64,000 nucleotides of DNA. It comes from Sphaerulina vaccinii (taxonomy: Eukaryota > Ascomycota > Dothideomycetes > Mycosphaerellales > Mycosphaerellaceae). Below, piece after piece: positions 21,753 to 33,840 of the stretch (position 1 is its first letter; every line of letters begins with the position of its first letter). The notes beneath the pieces were generated by a model. The model made no database searches and was not told where the DNA came from. It worked only from the letters and a program-made list of their open reading frames with translations. The translations under genes and the position numbers were made by a program. Location: assembly GCA_022570795.1 (NCBI GenBank), contig JAKUDP010000028.1:1178001-1242000 (forward strand), read 5' to 3'.

Positions 21753-22976
21753 CAGGCTTCTTCTGACTATTCTTTGTATGAGCATTACTGGGATGCTGAG
21801 AAAGAACAATGTGAAACTGTACAAATATGGGATTGATTGGGGCATGGCGCTGGCTTCGCTATCTATACCATCGTTCTGGTGCGTAGCGCGAAGGGGATTG
21901 TACGAGGGAGAGTGAAAGCATAGCCTACGGGCTTTTTATGGGGATCTTGGGAGCTCCTGCCATATCGGAGTCGCGAGCTGTATACCCTTCATAGTGCTAG
22001 AGAGAAAAAGGCATTATGAATACATGTAGCCCGTATACTACTTTATCGAGATGGGGCAGCATAAGAGATTATGCCTACCTGACTGCTTCTCCAGCACCTA
22101 CTACCTCAGCACCACTGTCTTGGCATCTTCATGGGTCGTCCGCATTGGCCGCAGAGTGATCAAAACAATGAGGCATTGCTCACTTTGAAAGTTGCTTCTC
22201 TTTCCAAACGTCGCCATCTTTCCGACATCAATATCGCACTTCAACTATGAGTACTGTCATCATGTCAACAATGCGGTCTTCTCCTCACCATACTTACATA
22301 CTAAGCTACGGCAATGCGTATCCGTACCCATCGCTGGACTCCCACTCAGACCTGAGCAAGATACACTCCCGGATATGCTCGCCGTGCAATACGCAACGAA
22401 CGCGAATGTCGCGAAGGCGATGTTGCTGAGGTGACATCGTCGCATGGCATCCTGTCTGTCAGCATCTCCATCTCCTTCATGGGCCCGCCGGCACGTGCCC
22501 GCAGGCCTACCGCTAGAAAATCGATCGGCGACAAGCAGCTGAAATGCTGATAGGCTGGCCACACCGAAAGTGGGACTTTCGTGAGATTTACTCGATGCCA
22601 TCGAGTCAAAATCTACACCCAAAACCATCCTCCTATCTGCCAAGGTCACGTTCAAGATAAGATCACAGGTCTACAACGAACGAAAGCCACGCTGGCACGC
22701 ATATACTCGCCGATTCCAAGATGGCTTCACATCATTCTTCCGTAAGTGAAAAGTCTGCTTTGCATGTTACATCCTGGCAGTCTGGGTATTGCTTGGGGCG
22801 CGACTTCTTAAAGAGTTGACTTCCACATGTACCGTCCAGATGGAGTGCCACGCGACTTCCACCGCAACACATCTCTCACAGCAACTCAATTGGACGAGAG
22901 GTCTCACCATACAGAGTCTACACCTTTTCTAGGAGGTCAAGCACTTTCATCATATCGTTACTATACATCCTTGATC
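21753..22976. other. 1.2-kb spacer
   Basis: Holds the 3' UTR of the kinase and the promoter of the permease. A short ATG frame just before a strong donor-like GTAAGT near 22742 (MASHHSS) cannot be joined in frame to the permease with any good acceptor that I saw. Nothing else recognised. Confidence 0.4.
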
Positions 22977-24712
22977 ATGGAGAAGGTCTCAGACTCCAAG
23001 GTGTCTCGAGCGCTGAATCGATGTGCAGTGCCTTCGCCGCCAGGTCTTACAAATGCCCAACTCATGCTACAGAATGAGGATCTGAAGCCAGTCGAACCGG
23101 AGCGTCGTGTGTGGACCTCTAAGAACTTCATCTTCTTCTGGATCAGCGATTCCTTCAATATCAGTATGTTTCCCTGCGCGGCAACTATGCAAACGCTGAC
23201 ATATGTTCTGCAGACACGTGGATGATCTCCTCGTCCAATATCGTGGACGGCCTGAGTTGGTGGCAGTCGTGGCTCTGTGTTTGGATTGGATATGGCATAG
23301 CAGCATGCTTCGTTGTCCTCACTGGTCGGATAGGAGCCAAATATCACCTCAGCTTTCCAGTCATCGCACGCTCGTCCTTCGGCATCTGGGGAGGACTATG
23401 GCCTGTACTCAATCGCGCGGTCATGGCCTGCGTATGGTATGGTGTGCAAGGCTGGATTGGCGGGACTTGTGTCTACCTGATGATCAGATCGATCTGGCCC
23501 TCCTGGGACTCATACGGGCCCGACGGCAGCAACAACTCGATGCCCGCATCTTCTGGCACAAACACACGCGACTTTGTGAGCTTCTTTCTGTTCTGGGCTG
23601 GAAGTCTGCCGTTCCTTTGGCCTGCGGTCCACAAGATCAGGCATCTGTTCACGGTCAAGGCTGCTGTGGTACCTGCTGCTGGGATTGCGTTCTTCATCTG
23701 GGCAGTGGTACGCGCCGATGGACTGGGACCAATCGTCAAGCAACGCGGATCTCTACAAGGAGGTGCTCTGGGATGGGCTGTGATCAAAGGAATCATGAGT
23801 GCCATTGCCAACTTCGCAACCTTGATCGTCAACGATCCTGACTTCAGCCGTTTCGCGCGAAAGCCCAAGGATGCGTTGTGGTCGCAGCTCATCACAATTC
23901 CTGTTGGATTCGCCGTCACTTCATTCATCGGTATTATCGTTTCTTCGTCCTCGACAGTCATCTCCAACGTCTCCGAACCAGTCTGGTCTCCTCTGACTCT
24001 GCTCACGATGTTCTTGGAAGAGCCTGGAGTGTCCGGAGCTACACGGTTCGGAGTCTTCGTCATTGCAGCAGCCTTCACTCTCGCGCAACTCGGAACCAAC
24101 ATTGCTGCAAACAGTATCTCAGCCGGCACAGACTTAACTGCTCTGCTTCCACGATGGATCAATATCCGACGAGGCAGCTATATCTGTGCGATTGTCGGGT
24201 TAGCCATGTGCCCATGGCACTTGCTCTCTTCGAGCAACAACTTCACGACATACCTCTCAGCTTACTCGGTGTTCTTATCATCGATTGCTGGCGTCATGTG
24301 CGCAGACTACTACCTGGTCCGCAAAGGATACCTACAGACTCGCGATCTTTATAGCGCGGAGAAGAGTGGCCCATACTTCTACCACTATGGTGTCAGCTGG
24401 AGAGCCTATGCTGCCTACATCGCCGGTATCCTACCAAATGTTGTTGGGTTTGTGGGCGCTGTAGGTGTCACAGTACCTGTCGGGGCGACTTATCTCTACA
24501 ATCTCAACTTCTTTGGTGGATTCATCGTTGCGGCCTCAGTGTACTGGCTGCTGTGCAAGGTCAAGCCTATACCAGCTTGCAGCGAGACTTGGCTTGAAGT
24601 TGATGATACTGAAGGCAGAGAAGGGGATCTGGAGTATGGCAACGAGCCGGATGAGGACGAGTCGATATATGGTGCCAAGAAACAGACAGACCTACCGAAG
24701 GGCATTGCTTAG
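22977..24712 (+). CDS. NCS1-family nucleobase/uracil-allantoin-type permease
   Basis: Plasma-membrane proton symporter of the Fur-type NCS1 family, members of which import uracil, allantoin, uridine or thiamine. Exons are 22977-23163 and 23214-24712 with the 50-nt intron 23164-23213 (GTATGT...CAG), giving 561 aa. The splice rebuilds the TM1 signature SDSFNINTWMISSSNIVDGL. About twelve hydrophobic helices follow, with family patches GRIGAKYHLSFPVIARSSFG, WYGVQGWIGG, NDPDFSRFARKPKDALW and NIAANSISAGTDLTALLPRWI, and an acidic C-tail (EDESIYGAKK). The ATG at 22977 (MEKVSDSK) is preferred as typical of the family; an in-frame ATG at 22827 would add 50 residues. The P450 lies 260 bp downstream on the same strand. 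Substrate cannot be read from sequence alone. Confidence 0.92.
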
Positions 24713-24972
24713 AGAGAATGATTGATGATAGACGATTGTCACGACTGATACACTACATACATGATACATGTTTCTATAACATTTGTGCCCACTTCCTGCG
24801 ATCCTGCGCTTGGACTTACCCAGAGCAAGCTGAGTTGAGCTTCGCCGGGCAGAGCTATCTGCCACATTCGGCCAAAACAGGAACCTTGATAGGCGAATCG
24901 TCATCTGCTTGTACTAATGTGCACTTCCTCGTTGGCTTGAGTCTTGGAAGCAGTACCAGACCTGTAGACAGC

Positions 24973-26808
24973 ATGGCTTTACTGACTTACGAAGCAAGCA
25001 TACTTTCGAGTCCTTCTGCTCAAGTTACTGTTGCTTTGACGTTCAGTATATTGCTATGGCTCTTGTACAAAGTACCTACCTCATCTCGACTTCAGTACTT
25101 GATATACACTGACGCTGTGCCAGTTCTCCACCCAAACAGACATCCCCAAGATCAAGAACCTCTTCGAAGTCCCCGGTGCACTACCCATAACAGGCCACCT
25201 CCTTGAACTCGGCGATGACCATGCCACAGTCTGCGAGGCATGGTGGCGAAAGTACAAAACTTCCACTTTCCAAATCCGTCTAGGAAACACAAGAGCAGTC
25301 GTAGTAAACAGCTTCGAAGACTGCAAAAAGATGCTAATAGGCAACCAATCCGCCACAATCGATCGACCAAAGCTCTACACTTTCCACGGCGTGATATCTT
25401 CCACACAAGGCTTCACCATAGGGTCTTCTCCCTGGGACGAAAGCTGCAAAAACAAACGTAAAGCAGCTGGTCAGACTTTGGGACGACCTGCTATGAAGAC
25501 TTATTTGCCAATGTTCGATCTGGAGACGACAAGTATTGTTCGGGATGTCGTAAGAGACAATGAAGGCGGGAAAGCGGAGCTGAATATTCGACCTTATTTG
25601 CAACGATATGCACTGAACACGACACTTACGTTATGTTATGGGATTCGAATGGATAGTGTTTGGGATGATATGCTGAGAGAGATTCTGGAAGTTGGAAGTG
25701 CGATCAGCTTGCTCAGAAGTGCTTCGGAGAACTATCAGGATTATATACCAGCATTGAGGTATCTGCCTAATAATGAGAAGACACAGCGGAGCAAGTCGCT
25801 GCGTGGGAGGAGAGATAAGTATCTCGATGAGCTTTTGGTTCGTGCACTCGTGCTTGCTTCTTGCTTGATAAAGCTAATGTTTTGCTCTAGAACAAGGTGC
25901 GAGAGATGATTCAGGTAGGCACAGATAAGCCTTGTGTTTCTGCAGCAATTCTCAAGGACGAAGAGACGAAGCTCACCGGTGTCGAAGTCAGCTCTATATG
26001 TCTGTCATTAGTATCTGGTGGATTTGAAACCATCCCTGGTACTCTGACCAGCTGTATTGGGTCTCTGTCGACGCCCGAAGGTCAGGTCTTTCAGGAGAAA
26101 GCTTATGAGGACATCAAGCGACACTATCCTAACATAGAAGACGCCTGGCGACAATCTCTAGAAGTGGAAGATGTGACCTATCTCAATGTAAGTTCTGGGA
26201 CCCAAGATCACTAATCGAACAAATCTGATAGATCACAGGCGATCGTCAAGGAAGCAGGTCGATACTACACAGTCTCCTCGATGAGCTTGCCACGCAAGGC
26301 TGCAGCTGATATCGAGTGGGACGGAGCGATCATACCCAAGGGCACAATGATTCTCATCAACGCTCAAGCGGGTAATCACGAGGTCGAGCACTTCGGTCCA
26401 GATGCGGCCAAGTTCAATCCAGAGCGGTGGCTAGAAGATTTGTCTCCTCCACGAGAGCGCCCTTCAGTCGGCTTACAGCATTTGTCCTTCGGCGCAGGTT
26501 CGCGTGCTTGCTCCGGACAGTTTATTGCGAACAGGTAGGTTTCATCAAGGCCTCCTCACTCAATTGATGAATGCTGATCTGGCAGATTATTGTATACTGC
26601 ACTCTTACGTATCATCGCAAGCTTCCGGATCGTGGCGTCGGAGGAAGAGCCGCCGAACACAGACTACGTCGACTACAACCTGCTGAAGTCAGCACTGGTG
26701 GCCATTCCCAGAGACTTCAAGGTAAAGCTCATTCCTAGAAACCCAGAAGAATTGGCTACGTGCTTGAGCCAAGCAGAAGAAAGAACGAAAGATGCATATA
26801 GCGCATAG
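24973..26808 (+). CDS. Cytochrome P450, CYP504 (phenylacetate hydroxylase)-like
   Basis: Haem monooxygenase anchored in the ER. Five exons: 24973-25071, 25124-25837, 25891-26187, 26239-26534 and 26586-26808, giving 542 aa. The N-terminal anchor is VALTFSILLWLLYK. Marks are the Pro-rich hinge (VPGALPITGHLLELG), the I-helix SGGFETIPGTL, the ExxR helix (KEAGRYY), and the haem loop FGAGSRACSG with Cys at about residue 461. The haem loop followed by ANRLLYTALLRIIASFRI closely matches fungal phenylacetate 2-hydroxylase and 3-hydroxyphenylacetate 6-hydroxylase (phacA/phacB). Those enzymes feed the homogentisate route, but the substrate here is inferred. The second intron has an unusual donor, GTTCGT; the other three look normal. 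Confidence 0.92.
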
Positions 26809-26957
26809 ATGAACCGTCTATGCCTTGCAGACACATCAAATGAGCTTCTCGCCTGCAATTCTGAGACCCAGTCCGTTGTTCACGCCTCTCCTCAGCGTCA
26901 AGCTAAGCACAGCCATTGACATCTATCTTCGTGGTAAACGAGTGTACACGAAGTGCC

Positions 26958-29015
26958 TCAATCGCTCGTGCTGGGAATGTCGAACACAGACTTGCCTTGA
27001 GTCGTGGTATGAATCTTCGTCGAAGGTAGGAACCTAGATGGCTTCGGAAGAGCACTGGGGCGCGATTGCTGTCTTTCTCTCTTGGGGTTTTTGGGAATGA
27101 GCTGTTGCGCTGATGCATGAATGTTGCTTTTCAACCTCTTCTTTGGCGGAGAGACCTGGCTCTCTTCATCTTCAATATCGACCACTTCCTGATATACTGT
27201 AGCCGCATGACCAACCATGGACGTATTCCCCAAGCCATTTCGAGTTGACGATGCCGTCCCAAAGTTCGCATCGAACGTCGAGCCGCCTACAGTGACTCGA
27301 TCAGATCGAGGTGTATCACTGGTAGCAGCGAAGAGCGACCGTGGCGCAGGATTCACTTCTTCTCCTTGGTCTTGCAGTCGTTGTTCGAACACTGAGGAGC
27401 TGCTGTCCGAGCCCTGGCTGCGGCAGACGAACTGCCTCCACAAAGTGTCGTCTTCGTCTGTGGTCTCTACTGCCGGAGGCTCCACTTTCTTGTCATTGTC
27501 GACGTCAGCATGAGGCATTGCACGCAGAGGTGCAGGGTCCAACCTGGGAACGGTGATCGTTGCAAGGCGTTCGTGTGATACAGGTTGAGACATGTGCTCG
27601 AGGTAGTCATTGCCTGACGTTGCTATGGAAGGCATGAGCCACGGCGGCAGATCTGGCACACTGGCCGAGGGCGGCGCGTAGCTGAGCGTAGATTGTGTCT
27701 GATGTAAGCTAGAAGACTTCAGAGCAGCCATTGAAGCCTCAGTAGAGGCTCCATCTCGAATGTGCATAGATTTGCGCCAAACTTTCTCGTCAGGGGATGC
27801 TGTCGCTTCGATGTAATCCAGTATGTCGAGTTCATCCGTTACATGTTGATGATCCGGGGAGCGTGATGCAACGTCTTGGTGTGCAGTTTCCGTAGGCTGG
27901 TCACCACATGTGTTAAGGTCATCCATTGAATGTTCCGCATCATCATCGTAGTGATTGTCGCCAACCAGCAACTTAGCATCATCAACAGGTCGCATCAAGG
28001 GCGCCCATGGAACATATGCTGGCTTTCGATTTGAGCCATTGAATTGCAATGGCGGCCATTGCGGGTCGGCCAAGGCGGCGGGGGTATACTCGTTCTGGAG
28101 TGTAAACTCCTGCTGCTCCATATGGTCACTGTGGTGTGGCACGAAGTCTTGCTGGACAGTATGAGGTGGCGCGACAACAGATCCTGAACAGTGGCTTTCC
28201 TCACCCATAAGCATCGATTCCTCGGAGAGTGGCCCAAATTCTGTAGATGGCTGACGCATGCTGGTGTTTGCCTTGGTACGCGACAGACGAGAAGGCTGAG
28301 ACTGGCTTCCAAAAGCGCCTGTGCCAATCTTGATGTCAATGCTATCATCCACGCCCGCATCACTCAGCATTGGTTGAAGAAGCCGTTCTCGATGCTGGAA
28401 TGGTGGCGTCACACGTCGATGTTGAATTTCGCGTGAACGTTGACGGGGAGAGGCTTTCTTCACCTTGCGCCGCTTGCCAACTCTGTAGCTCTCTCGATTG
28501 GCCGGAAAGTCGATCGTGAGAGGCTTTGAAGCATTAAGGCCAAGCCAATCGCTACGTGCCAGCAAACGACGACGGGCGACATGAAGAGCATGTTCTTCTT
28601 CTGTGACATTAGTCGGATTCGCTTGATCTCTGGCCCTTTTCCTTTCGCGTGAACTTGCTGGTTTTGTTTCGTCACGCACACTGTGATCTGTTTCATGCTT
28701 TGAGCCATGGCCCCGGCTGATGGCGCTGCTTTGTGCGACGGCAGCCTGGCCTCGTTGGCGAGCAGCAGCAGATGTTGAATTGCGTGAACTGCCTCGGGCC
28801 TCATGTGCGACCTTGCCTTGTCCTCGCTGAGGCGCTGTGGCCAATTGATAGCCTTTCGACCCGACAGCTTCGCGCATGAAGTCGGGCATTGAGCTGGGTG
28901 AATGTTGTTGGCCAGCATTGCGGACTTTTGCGAAATGTGCTTTTTGTTTTTGGACAATCTCGTTATTCTTACCAGTCTGCACGTAGCGGCGACGCGTCCC
29001 ACCGGTCCAGTCCAT
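26958..29015 (-). CDS. Basic, mostly disordered protein with conserved RRRLL-DWLGL motif
   Basis: Single exon, 685 aa, with an ATG at 29015 (MDWTGGTRRRYVQTGKNN). Rich in Gln/His/Ser/Arg with nuclear-type basic clusters (SRERKRARDQ, GKRRKVKK, PPKKRLKS). The only ordered-looking block is ALHVARRRLLARSDWLGL followed by NASKPLTIDF, then a GKRRK patch. Many uncharacterised filamentous-fungal proteins carry a similar R(R/K)xLLxxxDWxGLxxxKPLxxxF block, which I recognise as a pattern but cannot name. The C-terminus has VVDIEDEE, a SUMO-interaction-like acidic string. A nuclear DNA- or chromatin-related role is possible but unproven. It is convergent with the P450, with only 149 bp between stops. Confidence 0.8.
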   Translation of the reverse strand: MDWTGGTRRRYVQTGKNNEIVQKQKAHFAKVRNAGQQHSPSSMPDFMREAVGSKGYQLATAPQRGQGKVAHEARGSSRNSTSAAARQRGQAAVAQSSAISRGHGSKHETDHSVRDETKPASSRERKRARDQANPTNVTEEEHALHVARRRLLARSDWLGLNASKPLTIDFPANRESYRVGKRRKVKKASPRQRSREIQHRRVTPPFQHRERLLQPMLSDAGVDDSIDIKIGTGAFGSQSQPSRLSRTKANTSMRQPSTEFGPLSEESMLMGEESHCSGSVVAPPHTVQQDFVPHHSDHMEQQEFTLQNEYTPAALADPQWPPLQFNGSNRKPAYVPWAPLMRPVDDAKLLVGDNHYDDDAEHSMDDLNTCGDQPTETAHQDVASRSPDHQHVTDELDILDYIEATASPDEKVWRKSMHIRDGASTEASMAALKSSSLHQTQSTLSYAPPSASVPDLPPWLMPSIATSGNDYLEHMSQPVSHERLATITVPRLDPAPLRAMPHADVDNDKKVEPPAVETTDEDDTLWRQFVCRSQGSDSSSSVFEQRLQDQGEEVNPAPRSLFAATSDTPRSDRVTVGGSTFDANFGTASSTRNGLGNTSMVGHAATVYQEVVDIEDEESQVSPPKKRLKSNIHASAQQLIPKNPKRERQQSRPSALPKPSRFLPSTKIHTTTQGKSVFDIPSTSD

Positions 29016-31026
29016 GATTCAGGATGTGCTGGATGATGTGAAGATGATGTTGTCGTGAAGAAACCTGGAGAGCAACCACGCTAGGACGAGTATGGTATTG
29101 GTATGCATTGACCAAGGCAGGGGCGAAGAAGCGGAGATTGTACAAAGCGACCTCACTCGCACTTCCCACCATCATCTTCCATCTTGCAATCATCGACATC
29201 ATGCTGGAGTATGGGGCGCCATGACCGGGACATCAGGCTTTCCACGCCTATTTCTTCACAGCACTGGAACAGCTATGCGTCGAAGGAAACCATACCTTGT
29301 ACTCATGTGTGCAGCAGGCTCATCTACCTAGGCCAATCTGATCCTGTGGACTGCCAGGAGAGTCGCAGTGTTACTCCCGTCAGCGATATCCACTGATCGC
29401 AAGATCTCGACTCCATGGAGCGCGATATGCGACATCCCGGCACCGGTACAGCAGCTCCAGTGTAGGCATCACCAGAAGGCCCGATGCTATATACCATGCG
29501 GGCACATCATTACAACAAATGCTGGGCGTCATGGCATGGGTTCTCCTCCTGTGAGGCACATCCTGACACTCGCACTGGCGCTGGACTGATGGAAGTTTGA
29601 CATCGAGAAGACAAACTGGACGCAGCAGCACAGTCTCGCCTGAAAGTGCGCGATTGTCGAGTGACTGCCTCACCGTTCTGAGCTTGGCCACATACCATGC
29701 TTGCTTTGTCTGGCCGCGACTCAGCGACAGCACTCGTGGCCTCTCCCCAGTATCGATATATGCACAAAGCTGTACCCGGAAGTAGATCACTGTTCGTCTC
29801 TGGAAAGCATATGGAGAGCGTCCACCACAGACGCACAATGAGGTCAAAACTGCCACTATCGAATGCTGGATGACAGCTATCAGCGCTATCTCGCGCATAC
29901 CACTGCTATGCTTCCAATAGCAGGCATATCTGCAAGTCAGAGGCCAGAGCTTAGCGCGCCTTTTGCATGTGATCGCATCACAGGCGACCAGCGTTGACCG
30001 CTGGACTGAGCAATTCGAGAAAATGGCGGCATCAACACCGGAATAGCGCTTACTAGCAACGGCAAAAGGCGCAATGCGATATGACACTTATGCATAAGCC
30101 ATGCTTTTGGCTTGCCGCGGTCCTGCTCACACATGGTTGATGTAACCAAACCCGCTAGCAAGCGCAGAGGAGCTTCGATAGCGCTGAAGGCAGAGGGCTG
30201 TGTTTCAGTGCCAAGCCGTAGCGTCTATTGATATTCTTCTGATGTTTGTACTGCTCGGATGCACGCGTCTGCGAGTGTCATACAAAGCAGCAGGAACTAC
30301 GAGAAAAGTATCACAGGATTGCTTCTTAGACGCCACGGTTCCTGAACGGACCTGAAGATCTCAGTAAAAATCGAAACCTCAACGACCTTGCCTTGGCGGG
30401 TATGACGTCTGTTGAGCCGAGCGGCAATTCCAACGAAGAGCCAGCGCGGGGCTCTATTCGTGCCGACAAGGTTGCTGCATGAGCTGCTCGGAGTGTAACG
30501 GACGACTGAGACGAATGATAACACCACAACATTTGCGAAACCCAGCTGATAATTGGCACCAATGTTGCCTGCTCGAGCGCTGCTAACCTAGTCTCACAGG
30601 AACGCATTTGGCCCGAATCTCATCCTCTTGGTTCCGTCACGTCGGCCTCTCATGTGCTTCCTACGCGGCAGCGGGTTGGTTGGCTAGCAGCTTAATACGA
30701 TGCCTGAGAAATTTCCATAGTGGACCCACCACATGGATCGCATCGATGGGTCACTGAGTTTGGCGATGGGCTTGCGGCGTTGACTCGATGAAGCAACCCT
30801 ACACCATAATCGTAGCGATGGCATGGTCCGTGGCCGTTTATATGTCTACAAGGACACGCCCTAGCTTTCTGCCATTCTCCACGCACCATCCCACAGTCTC
30901 CATATATAATCAGAGTCCGCTCCAGGCCTTATCTCGGACACCTGTTGTTCCTCTAACATTCTATCAGCAGCTTTGAATTCAGCAATTCCCACGCAGATTC
31001 ACAAGCACACAAGCACAGCAGCAATC
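29016..31026. other. 2.0-kb divergent gene-poor stretch
   Basis: Separates two divergent genes. The longest frame (29380-30087, minus, 235 aa) lacks an ATG and is Cys/Arg-rich without domains, so I do not call it. Promoters for both neighbours should lie here. Confidence 0.45.
30902..30910 (+). promoter_or_regulatory. Possible TATA element of the HAD hydrolase gene
   Basis: ATATATAAT about 120 bp before the ATG at 31027, a plausible distance for a short fungal leader. Based on sequence only. Confidence 0.35.
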
Positions 31027-32385
31027 ATGTCTGGACCAGTATTGCCCAAGAGGCCGACCAGGACTTTCCGCCGTGTCAGCTCCTCCGATGTCACTCTCAA
31101 TGCGTTGAGCCTACGCTCGCCTACAGTGGTCGTGCCGCCTAAGCATCTCATGGCTCCTAGCAATGCTCAGGAAACGGCAATGGCTTTCGAGCTGGCCAGG
31201 CACGAAATCGAAGACGCTACCACATCAGACCTCTCTGGTCCCTCAACGCCGCCAGAGACCTCAGTCACAGATAAATTCGCATTCGCCTTCGATATCGATG
31301 GAGTCCTTATCCGTGGCGGCACACCAATTCCAGAAGCTGTTGAGGCCATGCAAGTGCTGAACGGCAAGAACGAGTACGGCATCAAGATTCCATACATCTT
31401 CGTAACAAACGGCGGCGGCAAGACCGAGCAAGAGCGTTGCATTCAGCTCAGCCAGCAGCTCGAGCTGGAAGTGTCACCGGGACAATTCATCTGCGGACAC
31501 ACACCTATGAGGGAGATGGCTGAGAAGTACAAGACAGTCCTGGTGGTCGGAGGAGAGGGCGAGAAGTGCAGACAGGTGGCTGAGGGTTATGGCTTCAAGG
31601 ACGTCGTCACACCAGGAGACATCATCAAGGACAACCCAGACACCACGCCATTCCGCAAGCTTACTGAGGAAGAATACAACAACTCCCGAACCCGGAACTT
31701 TGCCGAAGTTGAAATCGAAGCTATTTTCGTATTCGCTGACTCGCGAGATTGGGCTGGAGATCAGCAAATCATTCTTGACCTTCTTATGTCCAAGAAGGGA
31801 GTTCTCGGCACGCGATCAGAGAGCTTTGAAGATGGTCCTCCAGTGTTCTTCTCCCACAACGATGTGATCTGGTCTGCTTCCCATGATCTCACTCGTCTTG
31901 GCATGGGCGCGCTCCGGCTATCACTCGAGGCCATGTTCAAGGCTGTGACTGGGAAGGAACTGAAGACTACCGCGTTCGGCAAGCCACAGGGAGGCACTTT
32001 CGCATTCGCCACGCGTCTATTGCAGCAATGGCGCAGAGATACACATGGCATCGACGCAGCACCAGAGACTGTCTACTTCGTTGGTGACACTCCAGAGTCC
32101 GATATCCGCGGCACAAACGAGTACAACAAGGACTCTGAGCAGGAATGGTACTCAATCCTGGTGGAAACTGGAGTATACGAGCATGGTACCAAGCCACGAT
32201 ATGTACCCCGAGTCACTGTCAAGAACGTGCTGGATGCTGTGAATCACGGCATTGAACGCGAGAACAAGCGAAAACAGAAAGTACTCCTGAAGGAGTCACT
32301 CAACATTGCGGATCTGAAGCTCAATGGCTCAGCCGTGGACGAAACAGCCGATCATCCAAAGGAGGTCGAAGCAGCCGCTGCATAG
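31027..32385 (+). CDS. CECR5-like HAD-superfamily hydrolase
   Basis: Single exon, 452 aa, with an ATG at 31027 (MSGPVLPKRPTRTF). Haloacid-dehalogenase-fold phosphatase of the CECR5/HDHD5 type, thought to be mitochondrial; the N-terminal 80 residues are basic and Ser/Thr-rich, as in a targeting peptide. The nucleophile motif is FAFDIDGVLIRGG (Asp 89 and 91). The second motif FVTNGGG and the cap domain follow, with VLVVGGEGEKCRQVAEGYGF, the segment typical of this subfamily. The metal-binding motif is VYFVGDTPESDIRGTNEY. The C-terminal tail is acidic and Ala-rich. The physiological substrate of the family is unknown. Confidence 0.93.
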   Translation: MSGPVLPKRPTRTFRRVSSSDVTLNALSLRSPTVVVPPKHLMAPSNAQETAMAFELARHEIEDATTSDLSGPSTPPETSVTDKFAFAFDIDGVLIRGGTPIPEAVEAMQVLNGKNEYGIKIPYIFVTNGGGKTEQERCIQLSQQLELEVSPGQFICGHTPMREMAEKYKTVLVVGGEGEKCRQVAEGYGFKDVVTPGDIIKDNPDTTPFRKLTEEEYNNSRTRNFAEVEIEAIFVFADSRDWAGDQQIILDLLMSKKGVLGTRSESFEDGPPVFFSHNDVIWSASHDLTRLGMGALRLSLEAMFKAVTGKELKTTAFGKPQGGTFAFATRLLQQWRRDTHGIDAAPETVYFVGDTPESDIRGTNEYNKDSEQEWYSILVETGVYEHGTKPRYVPRVTVKNVLDAVNHGIERENKRKQKVLLKESLNIADLKLNGSAVDETADHPKEVEAAAA

Positions 32386-33840
32386 ACCACTCAACGTGAT
32401 CTGTCCGAATTGATACAGCATTGGGAGGGATTTGGGCGTTGTGCATTCAACTGGCGCTGGGGAGAATGTCTAGACGAATGAAGAAACCGACTACTGGAAC
32501 TATTTTTATGATACCACTACAGCATGTCCGCCTACTGCAGGCGATAGACGCCAAAGCTTAGAATTGATGAGTTCTGCTAGCTACTGGCTGGCTGGCTGAT
32601 ATAGCTCTCAACGAATATAAATCAAACATCGAAAGCACATTGCTATTTCACCTTTCTGCTCCTCCAGTCGAGAGAAACGGAGAAGCATTCGAATTCATGC
32701 TTCATATTCGACACGTCCTGTTGCCGATACCCAAGAACCTACAAGTGTCTGACGCTCCGACTTTGGCGCGTGTTTCACGACCAGCTTCTCCTCACAATGG
32801 TGCTCACGCGGCGTATGATACCCTGCACTGCACTCATCATAGCCTCCTTAACCCTAGCCAAGACCATGTCGAACTGTCTACGAAGGACCGAGAGCGGTGG
32901 AGACACCACTCCAGCGCATCTACTCCAGATGGGGAATCCGGGCATTGCATTATTGCTGCTGCTCCGGAGACTTTTCGAGATCGACGCATGTGAATGAGGA
33001 GAAAGTGGATCACAGTCGCAGTAACAATATGCATATGCATATTGGAAACTGGAGAGGATAGTCACCTGTCGTCGTTAGATCCACAGTAGCAGGCCTTGCA
33101 AAAAGCAAAGGTTTTGTATCTGCCTAGCTAATACTGTAATAAAAGGGAGGATGTGAAGTGTTGCTGTCAATGATCCTTCACTGCACAACACGAGTCGTAG
33201 ATATGTATGAGCTGCCTATTTCAGCAGCAATCTCGCATTATTATCGTGTGTGTATGATGTTATGAGAAGCTTCCCCAGCTCTCGTCCTTTCACAAGTACA
33301 TCCTTTCTCTCGTCAGCTGTCGAGGTACGTACCTTCCACATCTGAAAGCTGAAGCTCGTTTAACTGCATCATGCATTACCGCCTCTCGAAGTACCCTCTT
33401 ACCCACACCACAGCACGTCAAAGTACAAGAGTACTTACAAGATCGGATCGGTACGTCGCAAAGCAATGGGTTGACCGACCAAGCCACACCTTAACTTACT
33501 CTGCTCCGAGGAAGAGTGACAGCTCGACCTTGTGCTGACGACATGTCTTTGATTGATGTGTGGACAGCATTCGAGAGCTGCAAAGTGCGAGGATGCGATC
33601 GAAGATGAAGTGCAGGATCGTTCAAAGCTCTGTACAGCTCGAATTGTTCTACAAGCGCGCCAAGCGACGTCAATCAACTGGAAGCTTTGCTCAACGCCGC
33701 CTCGGAACCTCACTCCTTTCAAGACCACTTTGCTATCCCAGCGAGTCAGCCCAGCCCAGCATCTTGTTCTTCTCTCGCACTTCACGCAAGCAGAACCGCT
33801 CATCTGCCTTCCAGGCATCTTCTCGCGACGACCTTCTACT
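32386..33840. other. 1.45-kb convergent spacer
   Basis: Lies between the 3' ends of the hydrolase and the broken beta-helix gene. Frames such as 33435-33851 (minus) show no domain. Nothing recognised. Confidence 0.45.

Noticed and set aside
22827..22976. Upstream in-frame ATG for the permease
   Set aside because: The 50 extra residues look unlike the family N-terminus; the ATG at 22977 fits better, though not proven.
29380..30087. 235-residue minus-strand frame
   Set aside because: No ATG at its start, Cys/Arg-rich, no domain or signal.
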